Shown: positions 43,246 through 51,720 of the stretch, piece by piece | Layout: each line of letters begins with the position of its first letter | How positions within the stretch are numbered: the first letter of the stretch is position 1 | Origin: Actinomyces wuliandei | GTDB taxonomy: Bacteria > Actinomycetota > Actinomycetes > Actinomycetales > Actinomycetaceae | DNA length: 64,000 bases | Direction: 5' to 3' | NCBI RefSeq assembly: GCF_004010955.1 | Contig: NZ_CP025227.1 | Coordinates: 1,798,001-1,862,000 of the forward strand | Notes under the pieces: generated by a model | What the model saw: only the letters and a program-made list of their open reading frames with translations | Database searches by the model: none | Told to the model about the DNA's origin: nothing | Program-made: the position numbers and the translations under genes

Positions 43246-45732
43246 TCAGAACCTCCACGTGTCGATAATGTAGGGCAGCGTCCTGGCCGCGTGGAAAAGC
43301 CCCTGCCTTCCCTGTCTGGCCCAGGAGCGAATCAGGGTCGTGCGGGCGCGGATATCAATCCTGCGCGCAGGGACCGGCGCCTCCAGCGGATCAACATGAG
43401 CGTTGATCACCCGCACCCGACGTGTCGTGGCCCGGCCCTGGTCCATCCTCTCGAGATCGGCCCGTGACGTGACGGAGACATACTCGATCGCCGGGAGGAG
43501 CGCGGCAAGGGCTGGGGCATTGAATGGAGCGGCCCAAGCGCTAGGGACAAGGCCTCGAAGCTCCTGCTCGTAGCGCACCGCCCCCAGGCCGCCATTATTG
43601 AGTACCAGGACTGTGAGGTCAGGCTGTACCGAAGAACGGCCGCCTCCAGCTCCCGAGGCAGTCCCTGCAGCGTGGTGCAGGAACTCTCCCAGGCTTAGAG
43701 CAAACCCTCCGTCGCCAGTGATCACGAGCAGCCGCCTAGTAAGACAGTCCGACACGCCCAAGGCGGAGAGAGTGGCGGCTCCCATCGTCGCGAAGCCCCG
43801 CGTATACAGCACCTTATAGCCGCGTGGCAACGTGCGGCTGGCCCAGAGGGTGCTCAGCCCGACGTCAACAAAGATCATCGTCTCAGCAGGGGCATACTGC
43901 GAAACGACCGCCCGGACCGTCTGACGTGAACTAGGGCGTGCGGCGCTCATCCTCTCAGTAAGCCGTGCCCGCGGACGGGAGAACTGAACAGCCGCGTCAT
44001 GCAGCAGGCGAAACCAGTAGTGGTCCCGCTCGGGTGACGGAAGCGAGCAGCGCAGACGGTCCAAAACATCGCCTATGCTTCCGCAGACCTGACGCCCTGG
44101 ATCACTCCGTCCCGCCAGGACGGAAGGATCCTCGCAGACGTCGAAATAAGGGCGGTCGAGCCGAAGCGTGTCATGTGCGAGCCCTCTGTTGGTCAGGCCC
44201 AGGTAGATGACTAGGTCGGAGTGCGACCTTATCCGCTCACACTCCACGCTGCCGGAGCTACCAATCATGCCAAGGCAGTGCTTGTGAGAGGCGTAACGCC
44301 ACAGCGACCCCATGGTACACAGTACTGGAATCCCGGCCTGCCCTGATGCCTGCATCACCTTGTCGGCGCACGGAATGCTGCCGGAACCAGCAACAATAAC
44401 CGGGCGCCGACTGCTGCTTAACGCGACCGACAGTGCCCCCAGATTGATAAAGTCACTTCCGGCGGAATAACGACGCGAACGACTGCGCAGCGCGGGAAAG
44501 TACTGTCTGACCCTATCCGAGCCGACACCGTCGACCTCGATCTCTACGTCGCCGCCGTCGAACGCAATATCGTATATCCCGTTCGCCGCCGACAGCAGCG
44601 AAAATACCGAGCGGGACGACACCGCGGTCCTGTATCCAAGTCGGGCGCACCCACCAGCCGCGAGAACGGACGCCTCAGCGGTCGCTGACTGAACGGTACG
44701 GCTCTTTCCGTCCCTCTCAACGGCGACGGTGACCTGGCGGGGACGGACCGAGAACCCTGACTGGTCGACTGGGCTGAAACCGAACCGAGCGGAGGCCGGG
44801 CTCATCGGCCTATTCTGGATAGTGTCCGTGGCGCAGCAAGTGGCAAGAAAGGACGTGCTGCGAAGAGCCGGTCCGATGACCCGTTCGCAGACCGTTCTGC
44901 CGCTATCGCTGTCATACAGGAGCTGTATGCTGCCGGTGGCCCGGCAAGCCGCACAGATGAAGTCAGCCAGGCAGTCAAGGACGTCCGCCAGGTAGAGGAA
45001 GGACTTGCTGACCTCGGTGGCTGTGCGGCTCGCCGCGAGCAAGTACCCGACACCCCAGCCCGCAGGCAACTGCGCCCCGGACCCACTCCTGGCCCGAGAA
45101 TCAGGCTCCCTGGCATCATGGCGGAGAAGACTTTCCGAAATAAGCGGGCCACCTGCCGCTCCTGCTTCCTGGCGGGTTGGCGGGAGGGGAGGAGAAGGAT
45201 GGGAGCATGGCGGTAGACTGCCATCATCCTGCCACGGCCTTACGTGCCCCAACGCCGACGGGGAGCCGACAAATGTGTCCCTATCCACACCGACAATGCA
45301 GGGAAGCTGCTCTCGGTCAACCAGATCAAGCCGGGAAGCGTCGAAGCGAGCGTCAACCATATGTATACCGAGGTTGTGCGCGAACCTCTCCGTTTCGATG
45401 TCCTGAAAAGAGCCGGGTGGGTCTCCCGGCGCTGGCATGCCTATCACGAAGACAGTCGGCAACCGGTGAGCGTGCGCATAGACAATGGATTGCAGGAGGT
45501 GTGCAGCCCCAGGCCCCGAGGTGCCGACAGCAATCGCTGGCGCGCCAGTTTGCAGGTAGCACGCGAGGGCGGCACAGCCAGCTGTCTTCTCGTTGAACAC
45601 TTGGTGAAAAGAGGTGTCGCATGCCGAGATCAACGAGTTGCAGGTACCGTTCACGGAGTCGGCAGCCATTCCGAAGGCGTGCCGGACACCCATCCGGGCG
45701 GCCAGACGGAGGAGCGCGTCAGGCGGGGTCAT
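43246..45732 (-). CDS. Oversized thiamine-diphosphate-dependent enzyme with an unknown inserted region
   Basis: An 828-residue enzyme, against about 550-600 for acetolactate synthase, pyruvate oxidase or MenD. The N-terminal PYR domain has the catalytic Glu in FNEKTAGCAALACYLQTG, then AVGTSGPGAAHLL and GSFQDIET, most like pyruvate oxidases. Residues from about 175 to 400 match nothing I know and contain a CxxC (FICAACRATG) and a CC pair. A normal central domain follows (VIVAGSGSIPCADKVMQASG). The C-terminal PP domain binds ThDP-Mg by ITGDGGFALSLGEFL...NNGGLG. It probably forms a C-C bond from pyruvate or another 2-oxo acid. It overlaps the methyltransferase gene by 14 bp. Confidence 0.85.
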   Translation of the reverse strand: MTPPDALLRLAARMGVRHAFGMAADSVNGTCNSLISACDTSFHQVFNEKTAGCAALACYLQTGAPAIAVGTSGPGAAHLLQSIVYAHAHRLPTVFVIGMPAPGDPPGSFQDIETERFAHNLGIHMVDARFDASRLDLVDREQLPCIVGVDRDTFVGSPSALGHVRPWQDDGSLPPCSHPSPPLPPTRQEAGAAGGPLISESLLRHDAREPDSRARSGSGAQLPAGWGVGYLLAASRTATEVSKSFLYLADVLDCLADFICAACRATGSIQLLYDSDSGRTVCERVIGPALRSTSFLATCCATDTIQNRPMSPASARFGFSPVDQSGFSVRPRQVTVAVERDGKSRTVQSATAEASVLAAGGCARLGYRTAVSSRSVFSLLSAANGIYDIAFDGGDVEIEVDGVGSDRVRQYFPALRSRSRRYSAGSDFINLGALSVALSSSRRPVIVAGSGSIPCADKVMQASGQAGIPVLCTMGSLWRYASHKHCLGMIGSSGSVECERIRSHSDLVIYLGLTNRGLAHDTLRLDRPYFDVCEDPSVLAGRSDPGRQVCGSIGDVLDRLRCSLPSPERDHYWFRLLHDAAVQFSRPRARLTERMSAARPSSRQTVRAVVSQYAPAETMIFVDVGLSTLWASRTLPRGYKVLYTRGFATMGAATLSALGVSDCLTRRLLVITGDGGFALSLGEFLHHAAGTASGAGGGRSSVQPDLTVLVLNNGGLGAVRYEQELRGLVPSAWAAPFNAPALAALLPAIEYVSVTSRADLERMDQGRATTRRVRVINAHVDPLEAPVPARRIDIRARTTLIRSWARQGRQGLFHAARTLPYIIDTWRF

Positions 45733-46438
45733 GTGTTCGTCCTTTAATGTAGATATTGAGCCTCAGAACACCAAGCAGGAACGTAGTCGTTGACATCAAC
45801 GAGAATCCGGCAGCCTCAAACTCGTGGACAACACTCCTCCAGTCAGGGCTCATCCTGATCTCGCGCACTGTGTGTGCCAGGACAGGTCGGCTGAGAATTG
45901 TAAGCAGCGACTCAAGCGCGCGCAGGACCCGGACCAGCAGCCAACGCATCAGCGGGCTTTCTGGCAGCGATAACTCTAATGAGACAAGTCGGCCCGCTGG
46001 GGCCAGCAGCCTCCCGCTCATGGCAAGTACCTGCTCACCGCCATCCCCCAGGTCGTGGTAAGCTAGTGACAGCACCACACAGTTGAACGAGCCAGGCGGA
46101 AGCTCGAGGGTAGCCACGTCCTGGGCCAGCACAAGGTCGTAACAGTCCCTGGAGACTGCCTGAGCAAGCATCGACCGGTTGATGTCGACGCCGATAATTG
46201 TGCTGCCGGGATAGCGGAGACGGAGCGCCCGCCCAAACTCACCCGTCCCGCAGCACAGGTCCAGGAATTTGTTGGAAGTTGTGGGCAGAGAATCGATCGC
46301 CTTTCTGCGTGCAACTGTAATCCTGCCGCAGGTCAGTATCCTGTTGATCGAGTCATAGCGGCGGGCGACGGCGGTGAAGTTGCGCTGCGGCGTCGTCGGC
46401 CGACCGGCCGTCTCTGCTGATTCTGACGACACTGTCAC
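45719..46438 (-). CDS. UbiE/MenG-like SAM-dependent methyltransferase
   Basis: About 239 residues from GTG 46438, which has AGGGAG 5 nt upstream; the open frame itself reaches 46549. NFTAVARRYDSINRILTCGR resembles the UbiE start (F..VA..YD..N...S.G). SAM motif I is FLDLCCGTGEFGRALR, followed by IIGVDINRSMLAQA and VVLSLAYHDLGDGGEQVL. UbiE/MenG enzymes C-methylate the ring of prenylated quinone precursors, so with UbiA and the prenyl synthase it suggests ring methylation after prenylation. It overlaps the 3' end of the prenyl synthase frame by 86 bp. Confidence 0.82.
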   Translation of the reverse strand: MTVSSESAETAGRPTTPQRNFTAVARRYDSINRILTCGRITVARRKAIDSLPTTSNKFLDLCCGTGEFGRALRLRYPGSTIIGVDINRSMLAQAVSRDCYDLVLAQDVATLELPPGSFNCVVLSLAYHDLGDGGEQVLAMSGRLLAPAGRLVSLELSLPESPLMRWLLVRVLRALESLLTILSRPVLAHTVREIRMSPDWRSVVHEFEAAGFSLMSTTTFLLGVLRLNIYIKGRTHDPA

Positions 46439-47411
46439 AGTGTCTCCCTGATGAGATCCTTGAGAGGCATCCAGCACCCTTCGCATGACAGGGAAGGGCG
46501 TCGACTCTTTGCACCAGCTCCCGCCTAAATTTCTTGAGCAATATATCAACCTCCTGCGCCTGGGGACGCTGGACCTCGCGCCTTGGTCTTACTGCGGCCG
46601 ACGTTTCCTCGACGCCTCCGTTGTTGACGTACTCACGCACGGCCTCAAATAGATCAAAACCTGCGCCGTGCAGGTCAAACGCTGTGACGAGCCCGTTCGA
46701 CTCGTCGATACCAAGCGGCTTTCCGGCGGGGACGGAACTGGGGAGCACCCTCAGGAGATCATCGCGTACCTGGAAGGCCATACCGAATAGTTCTGCCATC
46801 TTGAGGAGATCGTCGCGTGCTTCGAACCCACCGGGTGCCATCGCGACCGCTATATCGCACATTGCAACAAAGTACGACGCGGTCTTGTTGCGGATGACCC
46901 GCATATAGGTCGCCAGGGAGAGGGCCTCCTGGCTCCGAACGGCCGTTGTAGCGCTCCTGGTGGCCGCCTCCTCGAGATGCTCACCTTCACACAGCCTCGT
47001 CCCCATGTCAGCAATCGTGCGGACTATCTGGGTCGCGACGTCGGGTGGGCACGCCGACGACAGCCCACGGAACATCGAAAAGAGCATCGCGTCACCAGTT
47101 ATGATTGCGGTAGCGGCGCCGAACTTCGTGTGGAGTGCCGACCTTCCACGCCGCAGTGGCGATCCGTCGATGATGTCGTCATGTATGAGTGATGCTACAT
47201 GACCCATTTCTATAGCTTCAGCGACATCCAGTAGGCCAGAGTCATCCGGTTGAAGTCCTAGACCTGCGGCTGTGCACACAAGCAGGCGAGGCCGGACTAG
47301 TTTTCCTGGTACTTCACAACTGTACGCCGCACGGGCTCCCACTGAGCTGGGCATGGTGCTGATTGCTCGGCTAATGTGCTCAACGATTTCTTCCTCAAGA
47401 CTGCTGCTCAT
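46353..47411 (-). CDS. Polyprenyl diphosphate synthase (long-chain type)
   Basis: A 352-residue trans-prenyltransferase. The first Asp-rich motif is HVASLIHDDIIDGSPLRRGR; small residues (Ala, Ser) four to five places before DDxxD are typical of enzymes making long chains. RPRLLVCTAAGLGL holds the usual Arg. The second motif is FQVRDDLLRVL, in which the last Asp of DDxxD is Arg. The final 40-60 residues (after KKFRRELVQRV) look non-homologous and overlap the methyltransferase frame, so a frameshift shortening an original stop is possible. The start ATG 47411 overlaps the ubiA-like gene by 17 bp. Confidence 0.9.
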   Translation of the reverse strand: MSSSLEEEIVEHISRAISTMPSSVGARAAYSCEVPGKLVRPRLLVCTAAGLGLQPDDSGLLDVAEAIEMGHVASLIHDDIIDGSPLRRGRSALHTKFGAATAIITGDAMLFSMFRGLSSACPPDVATQIVRTIADMGTRLCEGEHLEEAATRSATTAVRSQEALSLATYMRVIRNKTASYFVAMCDIAVAMAPGGFEARDDLLKMAELFGMAFQVRDDLLRVLPSSVPAGKPLGIDESNGLVTAFDLHGAGFDLFEAVREYVNNGGVEETSAAVRPRREVQRPQAQEVDILLKKFRRELVQRVDALPCHAKGAGCLSRISSGRHCDSVVRISRDGRSADDAAAQLHRRRPPL

Positions 47412-48402
47412 GTCTCTCCGAGGTTCTGGAAATATACCAGCCCGCCCTGGAGTCGAGCGGTACTATCATGGCGGTTGCAAGACCCAGCATTGACAACAGC
47501 CACAGATTCATGTGATACCCAGCCTCAGCGGGAAACGCCCAGGACGCGACGAAGAGCGTGGTGGCGAGCATGTCCCACTTCATTCTGGCGTTCAGGGCTA
47601 GTGCGTCAAATGTGCGGACGAAGGACGTCGCGTGCCCCACACACAGCAGGAGAACAACCCAATGCATGATTATTTTTAACGTGGATGCCGTGGATGCGAA
47701 CACATATACAGACGCTGCGACATAGGCTCCTGCCTCGAACAGCACCGCCGTTACTGCGGCGTTCCTGTAACTGGTGAAGATTGTTGCTGTCGCCTTGAGG
47801 CCGGCCCGCTTGTCCGCGTCAAAGTCTGGTAGATTCTTGATAAAGAACTTTCCGCACATGACGAGGGCAAGAAGAGCTGTGGGCCACAGCCTGAGCTGGG
47901 AACCGCCGATAGTGGCCCAGCGGTTCGACACAAGAGAACCGCCGATATATGGCAGCGCCGCCACTAGGGCGAACGTGCATGCCCCGGCAAGCGGTTGGGA
48001 CTTAAGCCGGAAGGGCGGCATAGAATACATGTACATGAGGCCAATCCCTACAGGCGCGACGGCGAGGGTGGCGAGGCTGGTCGCAGCCAGAAGAAGAGCC
48101 AGCACACCAGTGGAAGAGACGAGCACTACTGTGACGCGGGTGCTTCCGAGCCTCCTTACGGCCAGAACCCGGTTGCTGAGGTGGTAGCTGTCCTCAGTGA
48201 CGTCGGTGGTCGCGTTGTGGAGGTTGGCTACTGCGGGCACAAGGTAACTGGCAATGAGCGCCGACAGGAGCCGCCACGTCCAGGAGATTCCTGTGGTGCT
48301 GAAGGCTAGCAGGAGAGAGAAGACGGACACGAAGCAGGTCCGCGGCCTGGAGAGGGCGACTAGGGTTACCGCAGTCGCACGACCAGCAAACCGCTTTGCC
48401 AT
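47395..48402 (-). CDS. UbiA-family prenyltransferase
   Basis: A 335-residue integral membrane protein with about nine helices. The first Asp motif is NATTDVTED (NxxxDxxxD) at about residues 64-72, and the second is DFDADKRAG (DxxxDxxxG) at about 192-200; both bind the Mg-prenyl diphosphate. The usual NRP after motif 1 is NR-V here, so it is not a standard MenA or UbiA. It should attach the polyprenyl chain to an aromatic or other acceptor at the membrane. It is the first gene of the operon. ATG 48402 has no Shine-Dalgarno sequence, and a TACACT -10-like hexamer ends only 6 nt before it. Confidence 0.9.
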   Translation of the reverse strand: MAKRFAGRATAVTLVALSRPRTCFVSVFSLLLAFSTTGISWTWRLLSALIASYLVPAVANLHNATTDVTEDSYHLSNRVLAVRRLGSTRVTVVLVSSTGVLALLLAATSLATLAVAPVGIGLMYMYSMPPFRLKSQPLAGACTFALVAALPYIGGSLVSNRWATIGGSQLRLWPTALLALVMCGKFFIKNLPDFDADKRAGLKATATIFTSYRNAAVTAVLFEAGAYVAASVYVFASTASTLKIIMHWVVLLLCVGHATSFVRTFDALALNARMKWDMLATTLFVASWAFPAEAGYHMNLWLLSMLGLATAMIVPLDSRAGWYISRTSERHEQQS

Positions 48403-48451
48403 GTATAAAGTGTAACACTCGAGACATCATCATTCATGTGTAGCGAAACAC
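48403..48451 (-). promoter_or_regulatory. Putative operon promoter with two GTGT/ACAC inverted repeats
   Basis: AGTGTAACACT (48409-48419, plus strand) is a palindrome around one base and covers the possible -10 (TACACT on the minus strand). A second unit, GTGT-AGCGAA-ACAC, lies at 48438-48451. Their shared half-site suggests one regulator binding both. The implied transcription start is at the ubiA-type ATG (leaderless). The -35 is poor. The rest of the 255-bp gap to 48658 shows no gene. Confidence 0.42.
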
Positions 48452-48657
48452 TACTATTTGCATTCTTGCCTCCACTCCCGGCGGGCCGCAGGCAACTCGC
48501 TGGACCTGACCGGTCCCGCCTGGGTGGTCCCGCAGAGTGCGGCTGCTCAGCAGAACCAGGCAGCGCAGACGTCGGGGCGCAGCCAGTCAGGAGACGCGGG
48601 TTGGCGACGGCTGCCACCCCAGTGTGCGGGCGGTCTCCGGCAAGGACCTCTGCGTCC

Positions 48658-49215
48658 TTACCGGGGGTCCGGCCGCCTACGCCGCAGCTCCTCAGAGAGG
48701 CGGGCGTGGAGCTCCTCGGATGTGACGCCCAGGGGGTCTGTGGAGATAGAGCCAGGCCCGAACCCCGCCATACCCTCATTGGCTCGCACGGTAGCGGCCT
48801 TGAGCCCGCTGATCTGGGTCCTAGGCCACTGGGGGTCGACGAAGTCGATCTGGACCGAGTCGATGTCCTGGATACCCATACGGACCCGAAGGGGGCGGAA
48901 GCCGGCCACCTGCTCCCAGGGGACACGGCGCACGCAGACCGCGTTCGTGCGGTTGTCAATCCCGGCGTCGTCCACGCGCAGGGCGTGACCACGCCCCAGC
49001 CGTGCTGTCCTCACCGCGGTATAGGAGAAGAACACGATGCCGAGAAGGCCGACGGCGACGCAGGTGAGCCGTGCCGAGCCGCTTCCCAGCATCGCAACCA
49101 GTACCCTCGGCGGCTCGATGGCAAGGACGACGATGCTGGCTATGACGAGCACGAGCGACCCCGCCACTCGGGGCAGGATGTAAGAGGACTTGTGCTTGAT
49201 GACGAGTGGTTCCAT
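48658..49215 (-). CDS. Membrane protein with PH-like C-terminal region (STM3941-like)
   Basis: A 185-residue protein. The N-terminus MEPLVIKHKSSYILPRVAGS is followed by two helices (about 17-37 and 47-68), then a soluble region: LRVDDAGIDNRTNAVCVRRV, PWEQVAGFRPLRVRMGIQDI, and a C-terminal EELHARLSEELRRRRP. The pattern of two membrane helices followed by a bacterial PH-like domain resembles STM3941-type and YdbS-like proteins. Function unknown. It precedes accessory region B on the same strand, 255 bp from ubiA-like, but its composition is like the housekeeping genes. Confidence 0.65.
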   Translation of the reverse strand: MEPLVIKHKSSYILPRVAGSLVLVIASIVVLAIEPPRVLVAMLGSGSARLTCVAVGLLGIVFFSYTAVRTARLGRGHALRVDDAGIDNRTNAVCVRRVPWEQVAGFRPLRVRMGIQDIDSVQIDFVDPQWPRTQISGLKAATVRANEGMAGFGPGSISTDPLGVTSEELHARLSEELRRRRPDPR

Positions 49216-49260
49216 GCCCCCATCCTCACCCCAGGCACCCGGTTCCCGCAGGGCGTGTCG

Positions 49261-49322
49261 AGGTGTACCAAATCCTCACAGATGACTGGCGCGTCGGTAC
49301 TTTATGAGGATTCCGTACACCT
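49261..49322. repeat. 62-nt interrupted palindrome, copy 2 (18-nt arms, 26-nt spacer)
   Basis: AGGTGTACCAAATCCTCA (49261-49278) and TGAGGATTCCGTACACCT (49305-49322) are reverse complements with two mismatches, separated by 26 nt. The left arm agrees with that of copy 1 (1317-1378) at 13 of 18 positions. A further CTGTGAGGAT follows at once on the right. It lies 63 bp past a GNAT stop, as copy 1 does past another GNAT gene, and 46 bp upstream of the STM3941-like start. Confidence 0.7.
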
Positions 49323-49384
49323 GTGAGGATCCGGGGTCCTGTGTGGGGTGGGAGGTGGGGTGGGAGGGGTGTCCGCAGCGCGCC

Positions 49385-50374
49385 CTAGAGCAGCACCGTG
49401 GCGAAGGTGTCCACCTGGGTGAATCCCACCGAGCAGTACAGGGCCAGGGCGGGGGCGTTGAAGTCGTTGACGTAGAGGCTCACCGTGCCCTGCGGCCCCA
49501 CGTGGTCGCGGCGCACCGCGTCCACCACGGCGGCCGTCGCGACAGCCCCCACCCCCCGGCCACGCAGGTCCGGCCGGGTCCACACCCCGGTGAGCATGGC
49601 CACGTGGTCCCGCGCGCTGTGCCACACGGAGCCGACGTCCGCCTTAAAGGCCACCATCGCAGCTGAGCCGGGGCGCGCAGGTGCCCCGGTACCGTCGTCC
49701 AGGACGACGTAGCTGCGTCCCGTGGACACCAGCCAGCTGACGTGGCGCGCGTAGGAGGAGCCTGTAGTCGTCGGGTCGTAGCCGACCTCGGCGGTGAACA
49801 TGGCCACCGAGGCCGGCATCACCAGGGGCTCCTCCCGCCGCGTGGCAGCGTGAAGCCCCTGGGCCACCCAGCCCAGAGCGGGCCGGCGTCGTCGCTGACC
49901 TGCCACGAGCCCCTCTCCCCCGGGCGAGGCAGGAGCGCGCAGCAGAGGCTGGTTCCAGCGCTCCTCGCGGGGTACTGCCCCCAGCCTGCGCAGCGGCTCC
50001 CACAAGGCCGCCACGTCCCGGGCCACACCGACCACCGAGCCGTGCCGACCGAGGCGGGGCCTGGTGTGCTCGGCCAGGGCCAGGAGCGTGGAACGCGCAA
50101 CACCACCATGCCCGGTACCAGGCCTGGGGGCGAGCCCAAAGGGCATAGCGACACCCGTGGTCCAGGCCGCGCCGACAGGCGCCTGGGGGTCTCCCGCCAC
50201 GACGACGTCCCCCCGGCCCCACCTGCTCCAGCGCTGCACCTGGTGAGCCAGCGGAGTGGCCTGGACCGGCTCCGTGCCACACAGGCCCAGCAGGCCTCCG
50301 ACCCTGTCTGCAGCCACAGGCACCAGGCCCGTGCCCTCCGGGCCTCGGCGCCGCAACCGACTCACCAAGGTCAT
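49385..50374 (-). CDS. GNAT acetyltransferase with DUF4081 N-terminal domain
   Basis: A 329-residue protein. The C-terminal GNAT half has MLTGVWTRPDLRGRGVGAVA (motif A) and GTVSLYVNDFNAPALALYCS followed by VGFTQVDTFATVLL. The N-terminal half matches the DUF4081 partner domain that actinobacteria carry in the gene next to ispG. The substrate is unknown. It follows ispG in the same direction, 95 bp later. In the conserved order proS would come next, but accessory region B intervenes. Confidence 0.9.
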   Translation of the reverse strand: MTLVSRLRRRGPEGTGLVPVAADRVGGLLGLCGTEPVQATPLAHQVQRWSRWGRGDVVVAGDPQAPVGAAWTTGVAMPFGLAPRPGTGHGGVARSTLLALAEHTRPRLGRHGSVVGVARDVAALWEPLRRLGAVPREERWNQPLLRAPASPGGEGLVAGQRRRRPALGWVAQGLHAATRREEPLVMPASVAMFTAEVGYDPTTTGSSYARHVSWLVSTGRSYVVLDDGTGAPARPGSAAMVAFKADVGSVWHSARDHVAMLTGVWTRPDLRGRGVGAVATAAVVDAVRRDHVGPQGTVSLYVNDFNAPALALYCSVGFTQVDTFATVLL

Positions 50375-50469
50375 ACCGCTCTCAACCCGTCCTCAACCCG
50401 CTCTCAACACTGTCCGCATCCTTGGCCTAGACCCTCCTCAGACCTCGTGTCCTCTCAGACCACGCCCTG

Positions 50470-51651
50470 CTAGCCGGCAGCGGAGACCATGGGAGCCGTG
50501 CCCACCAGCGCCTCCTCGCCAAGCTCACGGGTCATGTCCTCGGCCATGTCCTGGGCGTAGCGCAGCAGGGTCTCCACCACCTGCTCCTCGCGGACGGTCT
50601 CGACCACCTTGCCACGCACGAAGATCTGGCCCTTGCCGTTTCCTGAGGCGCAGCCCAGGTCGGCCTCCCGCGCCTCACCCGGACCGTTGACCACGCAGCC
50701 CATGACGGCCACCCGCAGCGGGGCGGTGACGCCCTTGAGCCCCTCCTCGACCTGCTCGGCCAGGGACCACACGTCTACCTGCGCGCGCCCGCAGGAGGGG
50801 CAGGAGACGATCTCGAGCTGACGCTGGCGCAGACCCATGAACTCTAAGAGCTTGGTACCGACCTTGACCTCCTCCACGGGTGGGGCAGACAAGGACACGC
50901 GGATCGTGTCACCGATCCCCTCCGCCAGCAAGGTGCCGAAGGCGGCGCAGGACTTGATGGTGCCCTGGAAGGCCGGGCCGGCCTCGGTGACCCCCAGGTG
51001 GAGCGGCCACTGCCCGGCCTGGGACAGCAGCCGGTAGGCCTGGACCATGGTGACCACGTCGTGGTGCTTGACGGAGATCTTGAAGTCGTGGAAGTCGTTC
51101 TCCTCGAACAGGCCTGCCTCCCAGGTGGCCGACTCCACCAGCGCCTCGGGCGTGGCCTTGCCGTACTTCTTGAGCAGGCGCGGGTCCAGGGACCCGCCGT
51201 TGACCCCGATACGCAGGCTGACGCCGTGGTCGGAGGCTGCCTTGCAGATCTCGGCCACCCGGTCGTCAAACTTGCGGATGTTGCCGGGGTTGACGCGCAC
51301 GGCCCCGCACCCGGCCTCGATCGCGGCGAAGACGTACTTGGGGTTGAAGTGGATGTCAGCGATGACCGGAATGCGCGACTGCCTGGCGATGACCGGCAGG
51401 GCGGCGGCGTCCTTGTCGGTCGGGCAGGCCACGCGCACGATGTCGCAGCCCGCTGCGGTCAGCTCGGCGATCTGCTGGAGGGTGGCACCGATGTCGTGGG
51501 TCTTGGTGGTGGTCATCGACTGCACGGTGACAGGGGCGTCCCCGCCAACCTCAAGGCCGCCCACCCTGATCTTGCGCGTGGGCCTGCGCGGGGCCAGCAC
51601 GGGAGCCTCGGCACGCACGGAGGGGATACCAAGATCGATCACGTCGCTCAC
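50470..51651 (-). CDS. ispG: 4-hydroxy-3-methylbut-2-enyl diphosphate synthase
   Basis: A 393-residue Isp[26 protein letters not shown] at the start, [35 protein letters not shown], and the C-terminal Fe-S half with [16 protein letters not shown] and [18 protein letters not shown] (three Cys ligands plus Glu). It makes HMBPP in the MEP isoprenoid pathway, which would feed the prenyl synthase of region B. It is clustered with dxr and rseP. Confidence 0.98.
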   Translation of the reverse strand: MSDVIDLGIPSVRAEAPVLAPRRPTRKIRVGGLEVGGDAPVTVQSMTTTKTHDIGATLQQIAELTAAGCDIVRVACPTDKDAAALPVIARQSRIPVIADIHFNPKYVFAAIEAGCGAVRVNPGNIRKFDDRVAEICKAASDHGVSLRIGVNGGSLDPRLLKKYGKATPEALVESATWEAGLFEENDFHDFKISVKHHDVVTMVQAYRLLSQAGQWPLHLGVTEAGPAFQGTIKSCAAFGTLLAEGIGDTIRVSLSAPPVEEVKVGTKLLEFMGLRQRQLEIVSCPSCGRAQVDVWSLAEQVEEGLKGVTAPLRVAVMGCVVNGPGEAREADLGCASGNGKGQIFVRGKVVETVREEQVVETLLRYAQDMAEDMTRELGEEALVGTAPMVSAAG

Positions 51652-51720
51652 GCCCCAAGTATGTCACCGGCGATCACTACCAGCCCCGCCCGGAGGTGTG
51701 GCATGGCTCCCTGCCTCGGC

